From: CAZWKX01 sp964614095
GTDB lineage: Bacteria > Actinomycetota > Acidimicrobiia > Spongiisociales > UBA11373
Direction: 5' to 3'
Assembly: GCA_964614095.1 (NCBI GenBank)
Contig: CAZTJO010000056.1
Span: forward strand, 1 to 5,261
DNA: 5,261 nt
Under the pieces are notes generated by a model. It made no database searches and was not told where the DNA came from. It saw only the letters and a program-made list of their open reading frames with translations. The position numbers and the translations under genes are program-made. This document shows, piece after piece, positions 1 to 5,210 of the stretch (positions are counted from its first letter, which is position 1; each line of letters starts with the position of its first letter).

Positions 1-77
1 ATGAAGAACAGATCATACAGTATGTGCGCTGGCAATTGCACAAAGATAAAAAATCGGATCAAACGTCGTTATGGTGA
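1..77 (+). CDS. tnpA: IS200/IS605-family transposase TnpA (Y1 HUH nuclease), C-terminal end only
   Basis: A reading frame enters from the left edge (first full codon at 3) and stops with TGA at 75-77, giving the last 24 residues of a protein. The tail contains Y-V-R-W-Q, with Tyr encoded at 21-23 and Gln at 33-35. This fits the YxxxQ motif of Y1 single-strand transposases, where Tyr is the DNA-attacking nucleophile and Gln helps hold the metal ion. A short basic tail ending in S-L-W follows. Such enzymes excise and insert the element as single-stranded DNA by recognising hairpins near its ends, and matching hairpins lie just downstream (86-96 and 106-128). The N-terminal HUH motif is outside the window, so whether the gene is intact is unknown. 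The family call is an inference from a short tail plus context. Confidence 0.65.
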   Translation, partial: EEQIIQYVRWQLHKDKKSDQTSLW

Positions 78-85
78 CGCATTGA

Positions 86-96
86 CCCTTTTAGGG
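86..96 (+). repeat. Small companion hairpin (CCCT-TTT-AGGG)
   Basis: CCCT (86-89) and AGGG (93-96) pair across a TTT loop. The 11-mer differs by one base from the core of the larger hairpin (CCCTTCTAGGG, 112-122). The first copy overlaps TTGAC (82-86), and a second TTGAC follows the larger hairpin. The similarity may be functional (guide or recognition sequence of the element end) or a local duplication; this is inference. Confidence 0.4.
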
Positions 97-105
97 CCAT
101 CATCA

Positions 106-128
106 AGCCACCCCTTCTAGGGGTGGTT
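106..128 (+). repeat. Subterminal hairpin of the IS200-like right end
   Basis: CCACCCCT (108-115) and AGGGGTGG (119-126) form a perfect 8-bp stem with a 3-nt TCT loop, extendable by a G-T wobble (107/127) and an A-T pair (106/128). TTGAC follows at 130-134. A short, GC-rich, tight-loop hairpin just inside an element end is the usual recognition structure of Y1 transposases. There is no T-run, so it is unlikely to be mainly a terminator. Confidence 0.65.
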
Positions 129-134
129 GTTGAC

Positions 135-844
135 TTTCCATACCGTGCCTTGGGATTGTAAGCGCCGGAACTCTCAAAGAAGGTATTAGTGAGATCGTAG
201 AGGATGATGGTTTCTTTCAGGGAAAAGAGTTGACCCTCGCCCTGACGGAGGTGCCCTTCAAGGGCATCCTTATGCCTCATGAGCCAATCAGACACCTTAT
301 AGGCGGGTGGCGCTCACGTTCTAAGCCAGTGATGGGTGGATCGTTCAGAGCCGGGAGCAATCATTCGGGCAGCAATGAGCCCACAGCTCGCCGCAACCTG
401 ATCCCTTTTCAATTCGAGTTCTTTCAATTTCCGGTCGAGCCCAAGTTCTTTGATGGTGTCATAGACCACATATTCAGGGCCCACGGTGCGGACCTCTTCA
501 TCCTCAATGCTCGTGAGATCAACGGTTGCATAATCAGCAGAGACAGCTTCTCTTTCAGAGGTAACAGCAGAGGCCTGCATACGGATAATGCGCCGTGCGT
601 ATCTGCTGCCGAGGGTTCTGATCTCCTTGGGATAGGCAAAAAGGGAGCTTTGGCCGGTAAGAATACCCTCAATGCAGTTGGCCAGATCTTTCCGTTTGTC
701 TTTGGGTAGATCAAAATCTACACCCAGATTCAATACCACCCGCTGCCGTGGTCCCCGCTCGGTGCGGATCGAGTCGGCCAGCTTAGAGGTGGCATACGCT
801 TTGCGATTCTTTCTGTTTGTGTGTTGGAGCCTGCGAATAAACAT
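135..844 (-). pseudogene. IS1634-like (IS4 superfamily) DDE transposase, broken and truncated
   Basis: Read on the minus strand from ATG at 844-842, the N-terminus starts M-F-I-R-R and reaches an R-T-E-R-G-P-R-Q-R-V-V-L-N-L-G segment at about residues 28-42, typical of IS1634-type transposases. A start at 871 (GTG) is open but adds nine residues the family does not need. The frame meets TGA at 316-314 after H-H-W-L-R-T, then continues in the same frame with Y-K-V-S-D-W-L and a Y-D-L-T-N-T-F-F-E motif. That motif carries the expected first catalytic Asp of the DDE triad (codon at about 196-194). From memory of the family, about 20 residues normally separate the H-W-L and Y-x-x-S-D segments; here there are only a few, suggesting a small deletion as well as the stop. 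Homology ends at K-A-R-Y-G-K (about 135), where an IS200-like end abuts, so the second Asp and the Glu are missing. It cannot make a working transposase. Confidence 0.8.
314..316 (-). other. In-frame TGA interrupting the transposase
   Basis: The stop lies between two segments in the same reading frame that both look like one transposase. Codons resume immediately after it (A-P-P-A-Y-K-V-S-D-W-L). It could be a point mutation or the scar of a small deletion. Recoding is unlikely, since the gene is also truncated downstream. Confidence 0.7.
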
Positions 845-878
845 GGAGGCAGGGTAATAAAGAGCCTTCACAGGGTCA

Positions 879-903
879 AGTGCCAGAACATTATTTTGGC
901 ACT
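879..903. repeat. 7-bp inverted repeat near the outer end of the IS1634-like remnant
   Basis: AGTGCCA (879-885) and TGGCACT (897-903) are perfect inverted copies around an 11-nt AT-rich spacer, 35-60 bp upstream of the transposase start. The position suits the tip of the insertion sequence, and the transition to AT-rich DNA comes right after. The opposite end of the element is not in the window, so it cannot be confirmed as a terminal repeat. Confidence 0.45.
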
Positions 904-922
904 ACGTTTATGTTATGTAAGG

Positions 923-935
923 TAACCTATTGAAA
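923..935 (+). repeat. 13-bp direct repeat, first copy
   Basis: TAACCTATTGAAA matches positions 4326-4338 exactly, on the same strand. It lies between the edge of the insertion-sequence remnant and the large-subunit start. Confidence 0.6.
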
Positions 936-1080
936 TTATTAGAGCCAGTGATGAAAAATATGCTATTTTTACTCCTCAGAGTAGAAAAAAGCATGAAGAT
1001 GGGTCAAGAGCCTTTGACAGTAACTCTAAAATTATGCTTAATTAGCTCTGCATGAAAGTCGATGCTTTGATATTATAAAA

Positions 1081-1088
1081 AAGGGGGA
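1081..1088 (+). promoter_or_regulatory. Ribosome binding site of the large-subunit gene
   Basis: AAGGGGGA lies 6 nt before the ATG at 1095, supporting that start. The nearby GTG at 1091 is out of frame with the gene. Confidence 0.7.
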
Positions 1089-1094
1089 TTGTGA

Positions 1095-3377
1095 ATGGAA
1101 GATCTTGCAGTTGTGGGTAAATCAGTAGAACGAAAGGACGGCAGGGTAAAAGTCACCGGTAAGGCAAGATATGCGGGAGACCTTGTAGCACCAGGCATGC
1201 TGTATGGTAAGCTTTTAAGAAGTCCCTATGGCCATGCCAAAATACTCGACATTGACACAAGCAAGGCAAATGCACTTCCAGGTGTGATGGGAATAATTAC
1301 AGGGAAAGATTTTCCAGGCATCCCTTATGGCGTTCGACCTGATATAAGGGACCAGCTTCCTATGCCTATCACCAAAGTCCATCATTTTGGGGAAGGTATA
1401 GCAGCAGTGGCTGCGGTAGATGAGGATACTGCAGAAGAGGCACTCGATCTAATCAAGGTAGACTATGAGGAGTTACCGGTCGTTTTGACGGCCGAAGACG
1501 CACTAAAACCTGGTTCTCCCCCGATCAATGAATTCAAAGAAAGTAATATTGCCTATTCTTCAGATTTCAATTTTGGGGACGTGGAAAAGGGATTTAAGGA
1601 AGCAGATTATATCAGAGAGGAGAAGTTTAGTTCCCAGCGTGTAACAGTAGGTTTTATAGAGCCACATGCCTGTCTTGCCGAAGTAGATCCGACAGGCAGG
1701 ATCCTTCTTCAGGGTTCCAAGCAGAGCCCATATATCACATGGCGTCATATGTGTCGGGCCTTGGATATCCCTCTAACCAAGCTAAGAATCCTTAATCCCT
1801 TTGTTGGCGGTGCATTTTCCGGAAAGCATGATCCTTTCGATGTCGATTTCGCGGCAGTGAAACTGGCACAAAAAACTGGTCGTCCTGTAAAGATCGTTTT
1901 GAACTATGACGAAGTCCTTGCTTCATACAGACAACGGAATGCCATGAACGCGCGATTGAGGCTTGGCGTGAAAAAAAATGGAGCCATTACAGCCCTTGAT
2001 GCCGAATGCGTTCTTGAGGGAGGCCCTATCTGCGGGATCGGCCCTTTTAACATCTATTATTTTGGAGCCTTTCTGAATATTCCCTACAAAATTCCGGCCA
2101 TCAAGTATCATGGGAAACTGGTTTACTCAAACAGGGCTCCCTGCGGCACGGTCAGGGGACAAGAGATTGTTTTAGCCCAGTTTGCCTTAGACTCTTTGCT
2201 CCATATGATAGGAGAAGGCATCGGTATTGACCCTGTTGAGATGAGAATAGTGAATGCTGTGACGGACAACTGGACAACGGCCAATGGGATTGTTGTAGAT
2301 GTGTCTGGTCTTTCGAGGTGTATAGAAAAATGTGCCGAGGTAATCAAATGGAAGGAGAGTAGAAAAAATAGACAGAAAGGGAGGGGGATCGGTTTTAGCT
2401 GTGCATCCCATCCTTCAGGTCCAAGGCTGGGTGGGCATTTTGGCTCTTCTGTCATGCTCAAGCTTGTGGAAGATGGGAAAGTCATTGTAACCCATGGCGG
2501 GACTGAGATTGGACAGGGATGCAATACAGTTTTCTGCCAGATGGTGGCAGAGGTATTAGGTATTCCCATTGAAGATGTAGAGCAAGGGGTTAGTGATTCA
2601 GATACGACCATTTTTGATTCCGGGATGTTTGGAGATCGGTGCACATTCTGGGATGGAAACGCAGCTATATTGGCTGCAAAGGACCTCAAGCGACAACTTG
2701 CAGAAGTTGCCGCAAAACAATTACATGCCGACCCGGAAGAACTTGAATTCAAAAACAAGCGTATTTTTCTCAAAGGAAACCCCGAACAGGGAATCGACTT
2801 CCTCCTTGCTGTTAGAAAAGCATACTATGAAGAGGGGACACCACTTTACGGGAGGGGTTACTGGGCAGCAACGGACATTGATATTGTTGACTGGAAGACA
2901 GGCAAGGGAAATTTAGCCCACGGCCTGGATTTTATCGCCTCAGCCTTTGAGCTGGAGGTCGACGAAGAGACGGGCAAAGTCACCCTGATCAAGGCCGCCC
3001 ACGGTGATGATGCAGGGCAGCCCATAAATCCACTCATGCTGGATGGACAGGTCTTGGGGGGTAGCACCCAAATGATCGGCCACGCGCTCTATGAAGAGTC
3101 CCTCTATGACGAAAAAGGACGTGCCTTAAATCACACCTGGCAAGATTACAAACAACCCACTAGTATGGATGTTCCGCTTAAGACTTTGGTGGAACACATT
3201 CACACCCACGATCCGTATGGTCCATTTGGTGCCAAGGGTGCGGGTGAGGCTAGTTCTTGTTCCACCTTGGCGGCAATTGCCAATGGGATCTATGATGCTG
3301 TGGGCGTTAGAATAAAAGATCTTCCTATTACGCCTGAAAAAATTCTCCAAGCTTTAAAGACAAAAAAGGAGGAATAG
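1095..3377 (+). CDS. Molybdenum hydroxylase large subunit (xanthine dehydrogenase / 4-hydroxybenzoyl-CoA reductase alpha family)
   Basis: This 760-aa protein has the normal length and layout of the molybdopterin-binding subunit. An N-terminal aldehyde oxidase/xanthine dehydrogenase a/b hammerhead domain (about 10-130, G-x-A-x-Y-A-G-D at 22-29) precedes the two Mo-cofactor domains. Visible landmarks are E-P-H at 189-191, V-G-G-A-F-S-G-K at 237-244 (usual form VGGGFGGK), G-T-V-R-G at 351-355 with the conserved Arg354, G-Q-G at 473-475, and G-A-K-G-A-G-E at 712-718 ending in the expected catalytic Glu718. The enzyme would hydroxylate, or reductively dehydroxylate, a carbon next to a heteroatom or on an aromatic CoA ester. 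No signal peptide is seen, so it is probably cytoplasmic. The FAD gene follows after 2 bp. Substrate is unknown: the 4-hydroxybenzoyl-CoA reductase name is common for relatives but cannot be assigned here. The pocket near Arg354 (R-G-Q-E-I-V-L-A-Q) lacks the usual R-G-[FY]-G-x-P-Q form. Confidence 0.92.
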   Translation: MEDLAVVGKSVERKDGRVKVTGKARYAGDLVAPGMLYGKLLRSPYGHAKILDIDTSKANALPGVMGIITGKDFPGIPYGVRPDIRDQLPMPITKVHHFGEGIAAVAAVDEDTAEEALDLIKVDYEELPVVLTAEDALKPGSPPINEFKESNIAYSSDFNFGDVEKGFKEADYIREEKFSSQRVTVGFIEPHACLAEVDPTGRILLQGSKQSPYITWRHMCRALDIPLTKLRILNPFVGGAFSGKHDPFDVDFAAVKLAQKTGRPVKIVLNYDEVLASYRQRNAMNARLRLGVKKNGAITALDAECVLEGGPICGIGPFNIYYFGAFLNIPYKIPAIKYHGKLVYSNRAPCGTVRGQEIVLAQFALDSLLHMIGEGIGIDPVEMRIVNAVTDNWTTANGIVVDVSGLSRCIEKCAEVIKWKESRKNRQKGRGIGFSCASHPSGPRLGGHFGSSVMLKLVEDGKVIVTHGGTEIGQGCNTVFCQMVAEVLGIPIEDVEQGVSDSDTTIFDSGMFGDRCTFWDGNAAILAAKDLKRQLAEVAAKQLHADPEELEFKNKRIFLKGNPEQGIDFLLAVRKAYYEEGTPLYGRGYWAATDIDIVDWKTGKGNLAHGLDFIASAFELEVDEETGKVTLIKAAHGDDAGQPINPLMLDGQVLGGSTQMIGHALYEESLYDEKGRALNHTWQDYKQPTSMDVPLKTLVEHIHTHDPYGPFGAKGAGEASSCSTLAAIANGIYDAVGVRIKDLPITPEKILQALKTKKEE
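3367..3372 (+). promoter_or_regulatory. Ribosome binding site of the FAD-subunit gene, inside the end of the large-subunit gene
   Basis: A full AGGAGG lies 7 nt before ATG 3380 and overlaps the last codons of the upstream gene, whose TAG is at 3375-3377. The arrangement suggests translational coupling and balanced subunit amounts. Confidence 0.8.
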
Positions 3378-3379
3378 TC

Positions 3380-4273
3380 ATGTTTATAAGAAGATTGCCA
3401 AAGTTCGAATATCATGCGCCAACATCAGTGGCCGAGGCTTTGGATCAATTGTGTCTATACGCTGAAAATGCCAGGGTTTTTGCCGGAGGGACAGATCTTT
3501 TCGTGTCTATGAAAAAAAGGGAGGTTACCCCTGAACATCTTGTCAATCTGAAAGGGATAAAAGAACTGAAGCATATCCACTATGACGATGGCAAGGGCCT
3601 GAGGATTGGTGGACTCGTGACGATAGGAGACATGGAACGCTCAGAAATCATAAAGGGTAAATTTCGCACCCTATGGGATGCTGTTAAAGTGATGGCTTCC
3701 CCTCAGATACGAAACCTGGGCACCATAGGAGGAAATCTTTGTAGTGCTCTTCCCTCTGCAGATACTGCTCCTCCATTGATAGCAATGGGTGCGTCAGTAA
3801 AACTTACAGGAAGTGAAGGGGAAAGGACAGTTTTAGTCGAAGAATTTTTTAAGGGTCCAGGGGAATCAATCCTCGAACATGATGAAATCCTGACCGAAAT
3901 TCTTATACCCAGTCCGCCCGAAAATAGTGGCGGAAGCTATTTCAAGCTAATGAGGAGAAATGCAATGGATTTGGCTATTGTGAGTGCGGCTGCGTTTTTG
4001 ATGATGGATGATAATAAGAGGCTCTGTCATAATGCACGCATTGCCCTTGGGACCGTTTCTACAATGCCGATTAGGGCATCTAAGGCAGAAAAAGTTGTCA
4101 TAAAAAAGGAAATGGATGAGGATCTTGCAGCAGAGGCAGGGAAGGTTGCTGCACAAGAGGCAAGACCTAGAAGCAGTATCAGGGCTTCTGAATCGTATCG
4201 TAGAGAAATGGTAGGAGTTTTCGCTAAAAGGGCTATTATGGATGCTTACAAAAGAATTATTTATGATTTTTGA
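3380..4273 (+). CDS. Molybdenum hydroxylase FAD-binding medium subunit (CoxM/XdhB/HcrB-like)
   Basis: This 297-aa protein matches the usual size of the stand-alone FAD subunit. The N-terminal FAD-binding domain has F-A-G-G-T-D-L at 34-40 and T-I-G-G-N at 115-119, the two loops that hold the FAD diphosphate in this family (PCMH fold). A C-terminal CO-dehydrogenase flavoprotein domain runs from about 185, with the typical closing S-x-x-R-A-S-x-x-Y-R-R stretch (266-275). The subunit passes electrons between the [2Fe-2S] subunit and an external carrier such as NAD, ferredoxin or a quinone pool; which one cannot be seen. True 4-hydroxybenzoyl-CoA reductase beta subunits carry an extra cysteine-rich loop for a [4Fe-4S] cluster. 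No such group of cysteines is present (only scattered Cys at 25, 121 and 216), which argues against a classical enzyme of that type. The large-subunit gene is 2 bp upstream, and the small-subunit gene follows after 175 bp. Confidence 0.92.
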   Translation: MFIRRLPKFEYHAPTSVAEALDQLCLYAENARVFAGGTDLFVSMKKREVTPEHLVNLKGIKELKHIHYDDGKGLRIGGLVTIGDMERSEIIKGKFRTLWDAVKVMASPQIRNLGTIGGNLCSALPSADTAPPLIAMGASVKLTGSEGERTVLVEEFFKGPGESILEHDEILTEILIPSPPENSGGSYFKLMRRNAMDLAIVSAAAFLMMDDNKRLCHNARIALGTVSTMPIRASKAEKVVIKKEMDEDLAAEAGKVAAQEARPRSSIRASESYRREMVGVFAKRAIMDAYKRIIYDF

Positions 4274-4325
4274 TGATTTCCTAAAAAGTCACTGGCATCA
4301 TTACTTCGGCGTAAGCCCAAATCTA

Positions 4326-4338
4326 TAACCTATTGAAA
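4326..4338 (+). repeat. 13-bp direct repeat, second copy
   Basis: TAACCTATTGAAA is identical to positions 923-935. After both copies the sequence stays AT-rich and reaches TGATG at nearly the same distance (25 versus 26 bp from the start of the repeat). Origin and function are unknown. Confidence 0.6.
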
Positions 4339-4342
4339 ATAA

Positions 4343-4369
4343 TGGATTCCTGATGTCGCGGGAATAATG
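4343..4369. repeat. Degenerate REP-like palindrome (TGGATTCC...GGGAAT)
   Basis: ATTCC (4346-4350) and GGAAT (4361-4365) pair around a 10-nt loop. The whole stretch resembles the widespread intergenic palindrome of the form TGGATTCCCGC...GCGGGAATGA, with the left arm decayed. The identification rests on recall of that repeat type; only one copy is visible in the window. Confidence 0.35.
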
Positions 4370-4434
4370 GAAGAGGAAGATTTCAGACTTTTTATGAGTT
4401 TGTCATGCTTAATATGCAAAAAAATTTAACATTT

Positions 4435-4445
4435 GAGAGGTGAGG
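4435..4445 (+). promoter_or_regulatory. Ribosome binding site that decides the small-subunit start
   Basis: GAGAGGTGAGG contains a good Shine-Dalgarno core (AGGTGA, 4438-4443) 5 nt before ATG 4449. An upstream in-frame GTG at 4440 falls inside this core and is therefore an unlikely start. Confidence 0.7.
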
Positions 4446-4448
4446 ATC

Positions 4449-4931
4449 ATGGGGAAAGTTGAAGTTGAAATAGAATTAAAGGTGAATGGAAGACACTACA
4501 AATTACAAATTGCTCCCTGGAGAACTCTTCTTGAGGTCTTGAGGGAAAATTTGGGTCTTGTAGGGACAAAGAAATCTTGCAATGAGGGGCAGTGTGGGGC
4601 CTGCACTGTGATTATGGATGGACGAGCTGTAGTTTCATGTTTAGTACTCGCTATCGACGCACAAGGAAAGGAGATACTCACTATTGAGGGAATGTCTGAA
4701 GGTGAAAGACTTGACCCAATTCAAAAATCTTTTTTAAAGCATGGAGCAGTTCAATGCGGGTTTTGTACGTCCGGGATGGTCATGGCTTCCAAAGCCTTAT
4801 TGGATGAGAATCCACATCCGACACTTGAAGAGGCGAGAGAGGCCATATCAGGGAACCTTTGTCGGTGTACCGGCTATCAGCATATCATAGATGCCATTTT
4901 GGACACCTCAAAAGTGGAACGTGACGTATAA
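4449..4931 (+). CDS. Molybdenum hydroxylase [2Fe-2S] small subunit (CoxS/XdhC/HcrC-like)
   Basis: From ATG 4449 the protein is 160 aa, the usual length. A start at GTG 4440 would add three residues but overlaps the ribosome binding site. The N-terminal plant-ferredoxin-type domain has Cys44, Cys49, Cys52 and Cys64 (C-x4-C-x2-C-x11-C). The C-terminal four-helix domain has Cys103 and Cys106 (Q-C-G-F-C) and Cys138 and Cys140 (C-R-C). All eight ligands for the two [2Fe-2S] clusters are present, with Gln102 beside the second site. It would relay electrons between the Mo centre of the large subunit and FAD of the medium subunit. The family assignment is firm. Partnership with the two upstream genes follows from context, although it is separated from them by 175 bp and may have its own promoter. 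No maturation gene (XdhC/CoxI-type chaperone) is visible in the window. Confidence 0.94.
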   Translation: MGKVEVEIELKVNGRHYKLQIAPWRTLLEVLRENLGLVGTKKSCNEGQCGACTVIMDGRAVVSCLVLAIDAQGKEILTIEGMSEGERLDPIQKSFLKHGAVQCGFCTSGMVMASKALLDENPHPTLEEAREAISGNLCRCTGYQHIIDAILDTSKVERDV

Positions 4932-5210
4932 ATTAACAAAACTAAATTTCTTCCTGACCAAGTTATAGAATCGCGCTTGCAGGGGGACGCTTGAATCCTG
5001 CATGTGATGGTGGACAATTACAGAACAAGGTGTTTCCTGTGCGGAGGGGTCTCTGTGCCTGACCGGCACAATTCCTAGGAGCCTGTTCTGTTGTGCTCTG
5101 AAGCCACGGTATGGTGAGGCCAATAAACTTCCATGTCTTGCGAGTGACGATATTGAAAAGAGATTCTATGATCAAAGCCTGTACCTTTTACAATAACAAG
5201 CGAATCCTTA
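4932..5210. other. Intergenic region without a supported gene
   Basis: This stretch of about 280 bp follows the small-subunit stop. Minus-strand frames of about 70 codons exist, but they lack recognisable motifs and good ribosome binding sites. It holds a short palindrome, TGCAGG/CCTGCA (4978-4983 / 4997-5002), and a larger nested palindrome (5020-5091). No clear intrinsic terminator with a T-run was found for the operon. Confidence 0.5.
5020..5091. repeat. Nested palindrome, possible structured RNA or small mobile-element remnant
   Basis: ACAGAACA (5020-5027) pairs with TGTTCTGT (5084-5091). The stem continues inward as GG (5029-5030) with CC (5082-5083) past one bulged A, about 10 bp in all. 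Inside sits a second hairpin, TGTGCC (5054-5059) with GGCACA (5065-5070) around a 5-nt loop. No T-run follows. It matches no RNA family I recognise. Confidence 0.4.

Larger units (their letters stand above)
78..137 (+). mobile_element. Probable right end of the IS200/IS605-type element
   Basis: Between the tnpA stop and the point where broken IS1634-type transposase homology begins (about 135) lie about 60 bp with two hairpins and two copies of TTGAC (82-86 and 130-134). IS200/IS605 elements lack terminal inverted repeats. They end in subterminal imperfect palindromes a few bases from the cleavage site, which matches this layout. The exact boundary is uncertain by about 5 bp because a few bases around 130-137 could belong to either element. 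Confidence 0.6.
906..1094 (+). promoter_or_regulatory. AT-rich leader upstream of the large-subunit gene, likely promoter region
   Basis: This 190-bp stretch holds no open reading frame of note. A perfect TTGACA (1014-1019) could be a -35 box, but the -10 is unclear: TATGCT (1033-1038) is only 13 bp away, and TTAATT (1038-1043) at 18 bp is a poor match. The word ATGCTTAAT (1034-1042) recurs at 4405-4413 before the small-subunit gene, and TAACCTATTGAAA (923-935) recurs at 4326-4338. The region probably carries the operon promoter and perhaps an operator; the exact elements are inferred. Confidence 0.35.
4274..4448 (+). promoter_or_regulatory. 175-bp spacer before the small-subunit gene, possible secondary promoter region
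   Basis: Such gene trios are usually tightly packed, so this spacer is long. It contains no supported gene. It carries TAACCTATTGAAA (4326-4338) and ATGCTTAAT (4405-4413), both also present in the leader of the large-subunit gene, and a degenerate REP-like palindrome (4343-4369). TAATAT at 4410-4415 could serve as a weak -10 box, but no good -35 stands 17 bp upstream. A separate promoter for the small subunit is possible but unproven. Confidence 0.35.

Noticed and set aside
230..709. Plus-strand open frame of 159 codons opposite the transposase
   Set aside because: It is antisense to a recognisable DDE transposase remnant and has no known motifs or ribosome binding site.
1071..1076. TATTAT as a -10 promoter box
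   Set aside because: No reasonable -35 lies 16-18 bp upstream, and a start here would leave almost no leader before the ribosome binding site.
2123..2773. Minus-strand open frame of 216 codons inside the large-subunit gene
   Set aside because: It is a shadow of the strongly supported molybdenum-enzyme gene; its composition is Ser/Pro-rich with no domain-like pattern.
4296..4316. Palindrome-like stretch after the FAD-subunit stop (GGC...TTAC...GTAA...GCC) as a terminator
   Set aside because: The arms are short and interrupted by mismatches, and there is no T-run.
4978..5002. TGCAGG/CCTGCA hairpin as the operon terminator
   Set aside because: Only a 6-bp stem with a 13-nt loop and no following T-run, so it does not meet the usual intrinsic terminator pattern.
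4908..5175. Minus-strand frames of about 70 codons downstream of the small-subunit gene
   Set aside because: No motifs, no convincing ribosome binding site, and they overlap palindromic DNA that explains the region better.
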